This document shows positions 35,280-44,289 of a DNA stretch of 64,000 nt, piece after piece. The translations under genes were made by a program, and so were the position numbers. The notes under the pieces are model-generated. The model was not told the origin of the DNA. It worked only from the letters and a program-made list of their open reading frames with translations, and ran no database searches. Source of the DNA: an uncultured Roseicyclus sp. (GTDB lineage Bacteria > Pseudomonadota > Alphaproteobacteria > Rhodobacterales > Rhodobacteraceae); contig CANLLF010000004.1 of the NCBI GenBank assembly GCA_947491935.1, forward strand, positions 372,001-436,000. Direction: 5' to 3'. Position 1 is the first letter of the stretch. Each line of letters begins with the position of its first letter.

Positions 35280-37013
35280 ATGAGCCGACAACGCCGACCC
35301 CACCTGGATGAGCTGGCCGAGTTCCGGCGGCGCAATGCGTGGATCCTCTGGTCCGTTCTGCTGTTCTCGATGTTCGTCAACGTCCTGATGATGACAGGGC
35401 CGCTCTACATGCTGCAAGTGTATGAACGTGTCCTGGGCTCGGGCAGCGAAGAGACGTTGCTGGCCCTGTCGATCCTTGTGGTGTTCCTGTTCGCGATGAT
35501 GGGAATCCTCGATTTTGCGCGCGCCCGGCTGGCGGCGCGATACGGCGCCCGCCTGCAAGAGGCCTTCGATGCCCGCGTGTTCCGCGCCGCCATGGCGCGC
35601 GCGCAACGCACCGGTCAGGCGCAGACGGCGCTGGGCGATCTGGCCTCGGTCCAGCGGCTCACATCCTCCCCCGTCTTCATGGCGATCTTCGATCTGCCCT
35701 TCACGCCGCTCTTCATTCTGGCGATCTTCACCTTCCATGCCTGGCTCGGCTGGATGGCCGTGGGCGGTGCAATCCTGCTCATCATCGTGACGTTTCTGAA
35801 CCGCGCTCGAACCGCCTTGCCTCTCACCGAAGCGGCGGAAACCAGCCGAATGGCCGACCGGATGGCCGGTGAGATGCAGTCGGAGGCGGAAATCATCCGA
35901 TCGCTGGGGATGCAGGGCGCCGCCTTCAACCGGTGGCACCGCCAACGCGAACAGGCGCTCGACCTGTCGATGCGCGCGGCCGACCGGGTGGGCGGCTATT
36001 CGACCCTGTCGAAATCACTGCGCATGTTCCTGCAATCGGCGATCCTTGGCCTTGCGGCCTATCTGGTGTTGCAAGGCGATTTGCGCGCCGGTGCGATGAT
36101 CGCGGGCTCGATCCTCATGGGCCGCGCTTTGGCACCGATTGATCTGGCGATCGGCCAATGGTCGATGATTTCGGAGGCGCTGCGCGGCTGGGGCCGCCTG
36201 CGCACCCTGTTGAAGGACGAGGTGGAAGAACCCGAGCGTCTGAGCCTGCCGCGCCCGGCCGCCGCGTTGGAGGTTGCCGGCCTGACCGTGGCGCCCCCAG
36301 GCGAAAGCAAGCCGTCCCTGCGCGGTGTGTCGTTCCGGCTGGAGCCCGGCGAAGCCATCGGCGTGATCGGGCCCTCGGGGTCGGGCAAATCCACATTGGC
36401 CCGCGCCGTCACCGGCGTCTGGCCGCCGGGGGGCGGATCGATCCGCCTGGATCGCGCAACGCTCGATCAATACGATCCCGACACGTTGGGCAAGCTGATC
36501 GGATACCTGCCGCAATCCGTCACCCTGTTCGATGGCACCGTGGCCGAAAACATCGCCCGCCTCGATCCCGCGCCCGACGGGGCCGCGGTGACAGCGGCCG
36601 CCACCGCGGCGGCGGCTGATACGATGATCCGGGCCCTGCCTGACGGCTACGATACGCAGGTATCCGGCCTTGGCCCGCGTCTGTCGGGCGGGCAGATCCA
36701 GCGGGTCGGTCTGGCCCGGGCGCTCTACGGCGATCCGGTCCTGCTGGTGCTGGATGAGCCCAACTCGGCGCTCGACCACGAAGGGTCGGAGGCGTTGAAC
36801 CGCGCGGTCGAGGGCATGAAGAAGCGGGGCCTTGGGGTGTTGATCATGGCGCATCGTCCAAACGCGATCCAGCAATGCGACAAGCTTCTGGTGTTGAAGG
36901 ATGGCATGGTGCAGGCCTTCGGCCCGCGGGATGAGATTCTCGCCAAGGTCCTCACCAACAGCGCCGATGTGCAGCGTGTCGCGCAGGCCCGCGCGGCCGG
37001 GGGCCTGACATGA
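35280..37013 (+). CDS. Type I secretion ABC permease/ATPase (PrtD-type)
   Basis: The 577-residue protein has a six-helix membrane domain (about 20-310) and a C-terminal ATPase with Walker A GPSGSGKST near 366, signature LSGGQIQRVGLARAL and Walker B VLLVLDEPNSALD. The layout without an N-terminal peptidase domain is the PrtD/LapB-like type that exports RTX-type or protease-type proteins with a C-terminal signal. I chose ATG 35280; TTG 35271 lies closer to a GGAGG site. It overlaps the adaptor gene by 4 bases. No substrate gene is adjacent. Confidence 0.93.
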   Translation: MSRQRRPHLDELAEFRRRNAWILWSVLLFSMFVNVLMMTGPLYMLQVYERVLGSGSEETLLALSILVVFLFAMMGILDFARARLAARYGARLQEAFDARVFRAAMARAQRTGQAQTALGDLASVQRLTSSPVFMAIFDLPFTPLFILAIFTFHAWLGWMAVGGAILLIIVTFLNRARTALPLTEAAETSRMADRMAGEMQSEAEIIRSLGMQGAAFNRWHRQREQALDLSMRAADRVGGYSTLSKSLRMFLQSAILGLAAYLVLQGDLRAGAMIAGSILMGRALAPIDLAIGQWSMISEALRGWGRLRTLLKDEVEEPERLSLPRPAAALEVAGLTVAPPGESKPSLRGVSFRLEPGEAIGVIGPSGSGKSTLARAVTGVWPPGGGSIRLDRATLDQYDPDTLGKLIGYLPQSVTLFDGTVAENIARLDPAPDGAAVTAAATAAAADTMIRALPDGYDTQVSGLGPRLSGGQIQRVGLARALYGDPVLLVLDEPNSALDHEGSEALNRAVEGMKKRGLGVLIMAHRPNAIQQCDKLLVLKDGMVQAFGPRDEILAKVLTNSADVQRVAQARAAGGLT

Positions 37014-38314
37014 GCGGCGCGCGCCCTTCCTGGTCCGTCGGTGGCCCGCTCACGGTCGGCGTGCTGGCGCTTGTCGTCCTGGTCGTCGGGTTTGGCGGCT
37101 GGTCCGTCATGACAACCCTGTCCGGTGCCGTTGTCGCTTCCGGGCAGATCGAGGTGGATCGCAACCGCCAGGCTATTCAGCACCCCGAAGGGGGCGTGGT
37201 GGCGGAATTGCTGGTGGATGAAGGCGACCGCGTCGATGAAGCCGAGGTTCTGGTCCGGCTCGATCCCGCCGAACTGGCCACGGAATTGACCGTTACGCAG
37301 GCCCGGCTTGGCGAAATCCGCGCCCGCCGCGCCCGCCTTGAGGCCGAGCGCGACGGGGCCGATGAGATCGTGTTTCCCGAATCCCTGCTTGCGCTGAGCG
37401 AGACCGACCCCGAGGTGGAGGATCTTCTGCGCGGGCAAAACAACCTGTTCGCGGCGCGCGCCGATACGCTGGCGCGCGAAGCCGAGCAATTGGGGGGCCG
37501 GATCACGCAGGTCGAGGCGCAGGTAACCGCACTTCAGGCGCAGGAAGACGCGCTGAGCGAACAGATCGCGCTGGTCGAGGAAGAGCTGGCGCGCCGTCAG
37601 GACCTGCTGGACAGGGGCTCCGGCACGCGGGAACCGGTGGTGCGGCTGCAGCAGGAGCTTGTGCAGCTGCGCGGCGCTGCGGGCGAGGTTGCGGCGGGCC
37701 GGGCCGAGGCCGCGGAGCGGATCATTGAAAGCGAATTGGCGATCCTGCAGCTGACCACCCAACGCCGCGAGCAGGCCATCGCCGAATTGCGCGAGATCCG
37801 GGTGTCGGAACAGGAGCTGTCGGAGCGCGCCGCAAACCTGTCGCTCCGGATCAGCCGGCTGGAGCTGCGCGCGCCCGTGGCGGGCCGGATCCACGGGCTG
37901 ACGATTTTCGGGCCGCGCTCCGTGCTGCGCCCCGCCGATCCGTTCGCCTATATCGTGCCCGATGGTCGCCCGCTGGTGATCTCGGTGCGAGTGCCGGCGA
38001 TCGACATCGATCAGGTGTTTGTGGGGCAGGTCACATCGCTCCTGTTCCCCGCCTTCGATCAGCGGGAGATGCCCGAGGTGGTGGGCGAGGTCAGCCAGGT
38101 GTCGGCCGATGCCTTCACCGACGAGGTCAACGGCGCCAGCTTCTACCGCGCCGAGATTGTGATGGCCGAGGATCAGGCGGCCCTCTTGGGCACCCGCGTT
38201 CTGGTGCCGGGCATGCCGGTCGATGCGTTCATTCGCACCGAGGACCGCACGCCGCTGACCTACCTGCTTGAGCCGTTCACTGCCTATTTCAACCGCGCCT
38301 TCCGCGAGTCCTAA
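37010..38314 (+). CDS. HlyD-family membrane-fusion protein of type I secretion
   Basis: The 434-residue protein has one membrane helix (about 14-38), a biotinyl-lipoyl-like beta part starting SGQIEVDRNRQAIQHPEGG, and a long Gln/Glu/Ala/Leu-rich coiled-coil hairpin (about 95-280). The barrel domain then resumes with LELRAPVAGRIHGLTIF, typical of HlyD/PrtE adaptors. It links the ABC pump to an outer-membrane TolC-like channel, whose gene is not here. Translational coupling to the ATPase gene is clear (ATGA overlap). Confidence 0.93.
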   Translation: MSGARPSWSVGGPLTVGVLALVVLVVGFGGWSVMTTLSGAVVASGQIEVDRNRQAIQHPEGGVVAELLVDEGDRVDEAEVLVRLDPAELATELTVTQARLGEIRARRARLEAERDGADEIVFPESLLALSETDPEVEDLLRGQNNLFAARADTLAREAEQLGGRITQVEAQVTALQAQEDALSEQIALVEEELARRQDLLDRGSGTREPVVRLQQELVQLRGAAGEVAAGRAEAAERIIESELAILQLTTQRREQAIAELREIRVSEQELSERAANLSLRISRLELRAPVAGRIHGLTIFGPRSVLRPADPFAYIVPDGRPLVISVRVPAIDIDQVFVGQVTSLLFPAFDQREMPEVVGEVSQVSADAFTDEVNGASFYRAEIVMAEDQAALLGTRVLVPGMPVDAFIRTEDRTPLTYLLEPFTAYFNRAFRES

Positions 38315-38384
38315 GCGGGGCTTTCCCTTTGCGCGGACCGCCACTAGGCTCCGCTGCGAAATGCAAATCAGGGGAGGCTCGGCT

Positions 38385-38852
38385 ATGGGCGGACAGATCG
38401 AAGCGCGGCTGGCGGAACTGGGTGTGACCCTCGGGGAGGCGACGGCGCCCGCGGCCAATTACGTGCCGTTCGTGCAGGTGGGCGAGACGCTCTTCGTCTC
38501 GGGCCAGATCTCCATGGAAAACGGCCAGATGATCACCGGCAAGGTCGGCGCCGATATGTCGGTGGAGGATGGGGCCGCCGCCGCGAAGGTCTGCGCCATC
38601 AACCTGCTGGCGCAGGTCAAGGCCGCCTGCGGCGGTGATCTCGACAAGTTGGTGCGTGTGGTGAAGTTGACCGGCTTCGTGAATTCCACGCCGGATTTCA
38701 CCGAACAGCCCAAGGTCATCAACGGGTGCTCCGATTTCCTGGTCGAGGCGCTGGGCGAGCGCGGACGGCATTCCCGTTCGGCGGTCAGCGCCGGCGCGTT
38801 GCCGTTCAACGTCGCCGTCGAGATCGAAGGCATCTTCCAGATCGCCCCATGA
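38385..38852 (+). CDS. RidA family protein (copy 1)
   Basis: The 155-residue protein belongs to the RidA/YjgF superfamily in the longer YjgF-like branch. Visible marks are YVPFVQVGETLFVSGQIS, a central VVKLTGFVNSTPDFTEQPKVINGCSDFL and the C-terminal RHSRSAVSAGALPFNVAVEIEGIF, including the conserved Arg in HSRSAV. RidA members hydrolyse reactive enamine/imine intermediates. This branch is not the canonical RidA and its substrate is unknown. ATG 38385 follows GGGGAGG. Its stop overlaps the next start (ATGA). Confidence 0.92.
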   Translation: MGGQIEARLAELGVTLGEATAPAANYVPFVQVGETLFVSGQISMENGQMITGKVGADMSVEDGAAAAKVCAINLLAQVKAACGGDLDKLVRVVKLTGFVNSTPDFTEQPKVINGCSDFLVEALGERGRHSRSAVSAGALPFNVAVEIEGIFQIAP

Positions 38853-39613
38853 ACCCTCATCTGCCGCCGCAATTCCTTGGCCGCCCGCTGGCCCATCGCG
38901 GCCTGCATGATCGCGCCAAAGGTGTGATCGAGAACAGCGCCGGGGCCGTGCGCGCCGCCGTGGCGGCGGGCTACGGGATCGAGATCGATGTGCAGCTGGC
39001 CTCGGACGGCGCCGCGATGGTGTTTCACGATGATCGGCTGGACCGGCTGACCCTCGAAAGCGGCCCGATCCGGGGCTGGGCCTCGCGCGATCTGGTGAAG
39101 GTGCAACTGACCGGCTCAGACGAAACCGTGCCGACCCTGCCGGAGGTGCTGGAGATCGTCGCTGGCAAGGTTTCGCTTCTGATCGAGTTGAAGGACCAAT
39201 CGGGCGGCACCGGCTCCGCCCCCGATGATCTGGAACGCGCCGTCGCGGCGGCGCTCATGGGCTATGACGGCCCCGTCGCCGTGATGTCCTTCAACCCCCA
39301 CATGGTCGCCAATCTGCAAAAGCGTGCACCCAGCGTGCCGCGCGGCATCACAACCGATGGCTATAACGAAAAGGAATGGCCCGACCTGTCGTCGGACAGC
39401 CTCCACTTCCTGCGCGAGATCGGGGCGTTCGACGCCGTGGGCGCCAGTTTCATCAGCCACGATTGGCACGATCTGACCGCCCCGCGGGTGACGGATCTGA
39501 AGGCCAGGGGCGTGCCGATCCTGTGCTGGACCGTCAAAAGCGCCGAGGATGAGGCGATCGCCCGCCGCGTCGCCGACAACATCACCTTCGAGGGCTATAC
39601 GCCCGCCGATTGA
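38849..39613 (+). CDS. Glycerophosphodiester phosphodiesterase
   Basis: The 254-residue TIM-barrel enzyme has the GDPD signatures: LAHRGLHD with the first catalytic His, ENSAGAVRAAVAAGYGIEIDVQLASDG with the metal-binding acids, VFHDDRLDRLT with the second His, and LLIELKDQ. It splits glycerophosphodiesters from lipid breakdown into glycerol 3-phosphate and an alcohol. No signal peptide is seen, so it acts in the cytosol. It is coupled to the RidA gene by a 4-base overlap. Confidence 0.94.
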   Translation: MNPHLPPQFLGRPLAHRGLHDRAKGVIENSAGAVRAAVAAGYGIEIDVQLASDGAAMVFHDDRLDRLTLESGPIRGWASRDLVKVQLTGSDETVPTLPEVLEIVAGKVSLLIELKDQSGGTGSAPDDLERAVAAALMGYDGPVAVMSFNPHMVANLQKRAPSVPRGITTDGYNEKEWPDLSSDSLHFLREIGAFDAVGASFISHDWHDLTAPRVTDLKARGVPILCWTVKSAEDEAIARRVADNITFEGYTPAD

Positions 39614-39664
39614 CCGCTGCGTGATGCGCCCCATCTATGGCTCACACCCCCTGCGGAGATCCCG

Positions 39665-40852
39665 ATGGACGGCGAAGCCCAGATCAGCATCGATGTTCTG
39701 ACCAGCCTGTCGCAGATCGAGGCGGCGGAGTGGGATGCCTGTGCCTGCCCCGAAGGCGAAACCGGCCGCCCGCGCGATCCGTTTACCACGCACCGGTTTC
39801 TACACGCCCTGGAGGCGTCCGGCTCCGTGGGCCCCGGCACCGGCTGGCAGCCGCGCTATCTGGTGGCGCGCCACGAGGATCAGGCCATCGCCTGCGCGCC
39901 GCTTTATGCGAAGGGCCACAGCCAGGGCGAATACATCTTCGATCACAACTGGGCCCATGCCTATGAGAATGCAGGGGGTGAGTATTACCCGAAATTACAG
40001 CTCGCCGTGCCCTTCACGCCCGCCACGGGCCGCCGGTTCCTGACCCGCCCGGGATGGGACGCCACCGGCATCGCGGCGCTTTTGCAAGGTTCCGTTCAAC
40101 TGGCGGTCGACAACGAATTGTCCTCGCTGCACGTCACCTTCTGCACCGAGGATGAGGCGATTGCCGGGGAGAAGATCGGCCTGATGCGGCGTTGGTCGCA
40201 GCAATTCCATTGGCAGAACCACGATTACGCCGATTTCGACGCGTTCCTGGCCACGCTGTCCAGCCGCAAGCGCAAGAATATCCGCAAGGAACGCACACGC
40301 GCGCAGGCCTTCGGCGGCGATATTGTCAGCCTCAGCGGCGATGCCATCCAACCGGAACACTGGGACGCCTTCTGGCACTTCTATCAGGATACCGGTGCGC
40401 GCAAATGGGGCACGCCGTACCTGACCCGCGCCTTCTTCGACATCGCGCAAGACACGCTGGCTGATGACATGCTGCTCTGCCTCGCGATCCGCGACGGGCA
40501 TCCTGTCGCCGGTGCGCTGAACTTCATCGGGGCCGAAACGCTCTTCGGCCGCTACTGGGGCTGCGTGGAAGATCACCCCTGCCTGCATTTCGAGCTGTGT
40601 TACTATCAGGCCATCGACTACGCGATTGCCCGGGGCATGGCGCGGGTGGAGGCGGGCGCGCAGGGCAGCCACAAACTGGCCCGCGGCTACATGCCGGTGG
40701 CCACCCATTCCCTCCATTGGGTGCGGGATGCGGGCTTTGCCGAGGCGATTGGCCGTTATCTGCAGGCCGAGCGCGCCGCGGTGGATGAAGAGATCGAAGT
40801 GCTGACGAAATACGGCCCCTTCAAGCGGGCCCATGTGGAGGAACAGGAATGA
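39665..40852 (+). CDS. FemAB-like (DUF482) acyltransferase-fold protein
   Basis: The 395-residue protein matches the DUF482/FemAB_like (PF04339) family, with a two-GNAT fold. Typical stretches are [67 protein letters not shown] and [18 protein letters not shown] followed by [14 protein letters not shown]. The family is thought to transfer an amino acid or acyl group, but the substrate is unproven. It follows the phosphodiesterase by 51 bases and overlaps phhB by 4 bases. Confidence 0.9.
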   Translation: MDGEAQISIDVLTSLSQIEAAEWDACACPEGETGRPRDPFTTHRFLHALEASGSVGPGTGWQPRYLVARHEDQAIACAPLYAKGHSQGEYIFDHNWAHAYENAGGEYYPKLQLAVPFTPATGRRFLTRPGWDATGIAALLQGSVQLAVDNELSSLHVTFCTEDEAIAGEKIGLMRRWSQQFHWQNHDYADFDAFLATLSSRKRKNIRKERTRAQAFGGDIVSLSGDAIQPEHWDAFWHFYQDTGARKWGTPYLTRAFFDIAQDTLADDMLLCLAIRDGHPVAGALNFIGAETLFGRYWGCVEDHPCLHFELCYYQAIDYAIARGMARVEAGAQGSHKLARGYMPVATHSLHWVRDAGFAEAIGRYLQAERAAVDEEIEVLTKYGPFKRAHVEEQE

Positions 40853-41151
40853 CAAACCCCGTGAAACTGGAGGGTGACGATCGCGACAAGGCCTTGGCCG
40901 CCTTGGCCGATCACGGCTGGAGCATCGCCGATGGGCGCGATGCCATCTCCAAAACCTTCACCTTCTCGGATTTCAACGAAGCCTTCGGATGGATGACCCG
41001 CGTGGCGCTGGTGGCCGAGCATATGAACCATCATCCGGAATGGTCCAATGTCTACAAGACTGTGGAGGTCACGCTGAGCACCCATGATGTTGGCGGGCTG
41101 TCGCAGCTTGATGCGGCCATGGCCTCCAAGATGGACCGCCTGGCGGGCTGA
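40849..41151 (+). CDS. phhB: Pterin-4a-carbinolamine dehydratase
   Basis: The 100-residue protein has the PCD/DCoH signature [28 protein letters not shown], where the His pair and Trp line the active site. It dehydrates 4a-hydroxytetrahydrobiopterin during recycling of the pterin cofactor of aromatic hydroxylases. No phenylalanine hydroxylase gene lies nearby. It is the last gene of the RidA-phosphodiesterase-FemAB-like run and ends near a hairpin shared with a converging gene. Confidence 0.95.
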   Translation: MTNPVKLEGDDRDKALAALADHGWSIADGRDAISKTFTFSDFNEAFGWMTRVALVAEHMNHHPEWSNVYKTVEVTLSTHDVGGLSQLDAAMASKMDRLAG

Positions 41152-41152
41152 C

Positions 41153-41184
41153 AAAAGGGGCGCGCCGCCCGAAAGCCGCGCGCC
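41153..41184 (-). terminator. GC-rich hairpin between phhB and peroxiredoxin
   Basis: A 7-base stem GGCGCGC/GCGCGCC around a 12-base loop lies between the converging genes. On the minus strand it is followed by CCTTTT, so it is most likely the terminator of the peroxiredoxin gene. It may also stop phhB transcription. Confidence 0.55.
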
Positions 41185-41204
41185 TCATCGCTTTCAAGCG
41201 AAGC

Positions 41205-41693
41205 TCAGATCGCCGCGATCAGCGTCTCACCGGCGGACACTTCGCACACGCCGGGGCCTTCCTCGACATTCAGCACCTTCACAACACCGTCTTCCGCATA
41301 CATCGCGTAGCGGCGCGAGCGATCGTAGAAGCCCACCGGCTCCGCCGTCCAGTTCATACCGATGGCCTTGGTGAACTCCGCCGATGCGTCACCCAGAAGC
41401 GTGATGCCCGCATTCTTGCCACCCGTTGCGTCGCCCCAGGCGTCCATCACGAACGGATCGTTCACCGACACGCAGATCACCTCGTCCACGCCTTTGGCGT
41501 CGAACTCGTCCTTGGTGCGGATGAAACTGGGCATATGGGCGGAGGTGCAGGTGCCGGTATAGGCGCCCGGCAACCCGAAGATCACAACCTTGCGGCCTTT
41601 GGTCAGGCTTGCCATCTCTACCTGCTCGGGGCCGTCGGCGCCGATCCGAAGCAGCGTTGCATTGGGCAATGTGTCGCCTGTGGAAAGTGTCAT
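41205..41693 (-). CDS. Peroxiredoxin (Prx5/AhpE-like, redoxin family)
   Basis: The 162-residue protein has the Prx5 active site PGAYTGTCTSAHMPSF with peroxidatic C49, an HMPSF resolving region, and the conserved Arg in YDRSRRYAMY. It reduces hydrogen peroxide or organic peroxides in the cytosol, with glutathione/glutaredoxin or thioredoxin as donor. The start at 41693 gives normal length; an in-frame upstream extension overlaps the divergent oxidoreductase gene and is unlikely. Confidence 0.94.
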   Translation of the reverse strand: MTLSTGDTLPNATLLRIGADGPEQVEMASLTKGRKVVIFGLPGAYTGTCTSAHMPSFIRTKDEFDAKGVDEVICVSVNDPFVMDAWGDATGGKNAGITLLGDASAEFTKAIGMNWTAEPVGFYDRSRRYAMYAEDGVVKVLNVEEGPGVCEVSAGETLIAAI

Positions 41694-41772
41694 CAATCTC
41701 GCTCCTGCGCTTGTCCTGTCGTTGACCTCGCATATAGGGTCCGCCGCGATAAGGCCAAGCAGGAAGAACATT

Positions 41773-42981
41773 ATGGATCGGATCGTTGTTGTCGGCGCCG
41801 GACAGGCCGGCGCGTCTTGTGTGGCCAAGTTGCGGGCCGAAGGGTTCGGGGGCGCGATCACCCTGATCGGGGAAGAACCCGTGCCGCCCTATCAGCGTCC
41901 GCCCTTGTCCAAGGCGTATCTGCTGGGGGATATGGCGCTGGAGCGCCTCTTTCTCCGGCCCGAGGCCTGGTACGCCGAACACGATGTGGATCTGCGACTG
42001 GGCCAGCCGGTGACGGATGTCGATGCCACTTCCAAAACGGTGACGCTCGGCGATGATGTTCTCCCCTATGACGCGCTGGTGCTGGCCACCGGCTCCACGC
42101 CGCGCCGCCTGCCCGACACGATCGGCGGCGATCTGCGCGGTGTCCATGTCGTGCGGACGCTGGCCGATGTCGACGCGATGGAGCCAGGCATGACTGAGGA
42201 TCGCCGCGCGCTGATCGTGGGCGGCGGTTATATCGGACTGGAGGCGGCGGCCGTTGCCCGCAAACGTGGGATGGACGTCACCCTGATCGAAGCCGCCCCG
42301 CGCATTCTTGGCCGCGTCGCTGCGCCCGAGACGGCGGATTACATGCGCGCGCTGCACCAATCCCATGGGGTCAAGATCCTGGAAGGGGTCGGGCTGACCT
42401 GCCTGAACGGCGTCGATGGGCGCGTGGTGGGCGCGATCCTGGCGAACGGGGAAGAGCATCCTTATGACATCGTGATCGTCGGCATCGGCATCACCCCCAA
42501 TGACGCGCTGGCGCGGATGGCGGGTGTCACCCTCGACAACGGGATCGCCACCGATCTTCACGGCCGCACCAGCGACCCGCATATCTGGGCCGCCGGCGAT
42601 TGCGCCTCGCTGCCGTTCCGCGGCGAACGCATCCGGCTTGAAAGCGTGCAGAACGCCATTGATCAGGCCGAGGCGGTAGCGAAAAATGTCCTGGGGGCGG
42701 GGGAGTGTTATGTTCCGAGGCCGTGGTTCTGGTCTGATCAATATGACCTCAAGTTGCAGATTGCGGGTTTGAACACCGGTTATGACAAGGTCGCTGTCCG
42801 CGATGGCGGCGCGGCGCGGTCGCATTGGTATTACGCGGGCGATACGCTTCTGGCCGTCGATGCCATGAACGACCCGCGCGGCTACATGATCGGCAAGCGG
42901 ATGATCGAGGCGGGCAAATCCCCGCCGCCCGACGTCGTGGCCGACCCGGAGAGCGACCTCAAGGCCCTGCTCAAGGCATGA
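41773..42981 (+). CDS. FAD-dependent ferredoxin/rubredoxin reductase-like protein
   Basis: The 402-residue protein has two Rossmann motifs (IVVVGAGQAGASCV near 4 and LIVGGGYIGLEAAAVA near 148), the FAD motif IWAAGDCASLP near 275, and a C-terminal reductase domain from about 320 (PWFWSDQYDLKLQIAGL). This is the class of ferredoxin reductases feeding dioxygenases or P450 enzymes. No ferredoxin or oxygenase gene is adjacent, so the partner is unknown. Start ATG 41773; the stop overlaps rsmD by 4 bases. Confidence 0.92.
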   Translation: MDRIVVVGAGQAGASCVAKLRAEGFGGAITLIGEEPVPPYQRPPLSKAYLLGDMALERLFLRPEAWYAEHDVDLRLGQPVTDVDATSKTVTLGDDVLPYDALVLATGSTPRRLPDTIGGDLRGVHVVRTLADVDAMEPGMTEDRRALIVGGGYIGLEAAAVARKRGMDVTLIEAAPRILGRVAAPETADYMRALHQSHGVKILEGVGLTCLNGVDGRVVGAILANGEEHPYDIVIVGIGITPNDALARMAGVTLDNGIATDLHGRTSDPHIWAAGDCASLPFRGERIRLESVQNAIDQAEAVAKNVLGAGECYVPRPWFWSDQYDLKLQIAGLNTGYDKVAVRDGGAARSHWYYAGDTLLAVDAMNDPRGYMIGKRMIEAGKSPPPDVVADPESDLKALLKA

Positions 42982-43535
42982 GGATCGTCGGTGGCCGTCT
43001 GCGCGGCAAGAGGCTCGCTGATCTCGGCGACGGCGATGCTGCCGCCCATCTGCGCCCCACCACCGACCGCGTGCGCGAGAGCCTGTTCAACCTGCTGACC
43101 AATGGCCGCAACGGCGATCTGGTCACCGGCACCCGTGTGCTCGACCTCTTCGCGGGCACCGGCGCGTTGGGGCTGGAGGCGCTCAGCCGCGGCGCGATCC
43201 ACGCCACCTTCGTCGATAACGGAACCGCCGCCCGGGCACTCCTGCGCGAGAACATCGCGGCCTGTTCCGCGCAAGGCATCACCAAGGTGTTCCGCAAGGA
43301 CGCGGCGCAGATCGGCCCGGCGAAATCCCCCGTCGATCTGGTGTTTCTCGACCCGCCCTATGGCAAGGGCCTCGGCGAGACGGCCCTCGACGCACTGCTG
43401 CAAAACGGCTGGCTCGCCCCCGGCGCCACCGTGGTCTGGGAAGAGGCCAGCCCCCCGATCATGCCCGCGCCGTTCGAGACGCTTGACCACCGCAGCTACG
43501 GCCAAACCACCATCACACTACTGAGGCACCCATGA
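42978..43535 (+). CDS. rsmD: 16S rRNA (guanine966-N2)-methyltransferase RsmD
   Basis: The 185-residue methyltransferase has MRIVGGRLRGKRL at the start, the SAM-binding VLDLFAGTGALGLEALSRGA and the catalytic DLVFLDPPYGKG (DPPY). It methylates G966 in 16S rRNA during 30S assembly. Length is normal for the family. The start overlaps the reductase stop and the stop overlaps the HAD gene, each by 4 bases, so the three are translationally coupled. Confidence 0.95.
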   Translation: MRIVGGRLRGKRLADLGDGDAAAHLRPTTDRVRESLFNLLTNGRNGDLVTGTRVLDLFAGTGALGLEALSRGAIHATFVDNGTAARALLRENIAACSAQGITKVFRKDAAQIGPAKSPVDLVFLDPPYGKGLGETALDALLQNGWLAPGATVVWEEASPPIMPAPFETLDHRSYGQTTITLLRHP

Positions 43536-44182
43536 TCCCCGATCTCGTCATCTTCGATTGCGACGGCGTGCTGGTCGACTCCGAGCCGATCTCCAACCGG
43601 GCGCTGACGGCCAACCTGTCCCGCCATGGCCTGTCGCTCAGCGTCGAGGCCGCCATGGACCACTTCATCGGCGGTTCGATGGACACCGTCGCCCGCAAGG
43701 CTCGCGATATGGGGGCGACCCTCCCCGACGGGTGGATCGAAGAGATGTATGGCGAGATGTACGCCGCCCTCCGACAAGGCGTGGAGCCGATCCTCGGCGT
43801 GATCGCCGTGCTGGATCGCCTCGACAGCGCGGGCCTGCCCTATTGCGTCGCCTCCAACGGCTCGGACGAGAAGATGGATATCACCCTTGGCGCAACCGGC
43901 CTGATGGACCGGTTCGCGGGCAAACGCTTCTCCGCCCACACGCTCGGCGTGTCCAAACCCGACCCGGAGCTGTTCCTGATCGCGGCCCGGCATTTCGGTG
44001 CCGATCCCGCCCGCGCCGTGGTGATCGAAGACAGCCTCTCGGGTGCCTTGGCCGCGCAGCGCGCCGGGATGCCGTGCTTTGGCTACGCCCCGGAAGGCCA
44101 TGGCGCCACGCTTGCGGATGTGGGGGCGAAGATATTCACAGATATGGCCGACCTGCCCGGCATCCTGCACCTGCTGGATTAA
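43532..44182 (+). CDS. HAD-family phosphatase (phosphoglycolate-phosphatase-like)
   Basis: The 216-residue protein has the HAD motif I IFDCDGVLVDSE, motif II VASNGS, the Lys in GVSKPDPELFLIAA, and the acidic motif IV VIEDSLSG. It belongs to subfamily IA (Gph/beta-phosphoglucomutase-like) and dephosphorylates a small cytosolic metabolite. The natural substrate cannot be told. It is coupled to rsmD by a 4-base overlap and followed by a short terminator-like hairpin. Confidence 0.92.
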   Translation: MIPDLVIFDCDGVLVDSEPISNRALTANLSRHGLSLSVEAAMDHFIGGSMDTVARKARDMGATLPDGWIEEMYGEMYAALRQGVEPILGVIAVLDRLDSAGLPYCVASNGSDEKMDITLGATGLMDRFAGKRFSAHTLGVSKPDPELFLIAARHFGADPARAVVIEDSLSGALAAQRAGMPCFGYAPEGHGATLADVGAKIFTDMADLPGILHLLD

Positions 44183-44183
44183 T

Positions 44184-44213
44184 CCACAGAAACCACATCC
44201 TGTGGGTCTTGTT
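44184..44213 (+). terminator. Weak hairpin terminator after the HAD gene
   Basis: CCACAG and CTGTGG pair over a 10-base loop, followed by GTCTTGTTT. It starts just after the HAD stop codon and separates that operon from recQ. Confidence 0.45.
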
Positions 44214-44289
44214 TACCGAATCTCAATATGGGACGATCTCAAGATAACGAGCAATTCTAAACAAACCTGACAGGCTGCCCCCGAACACG

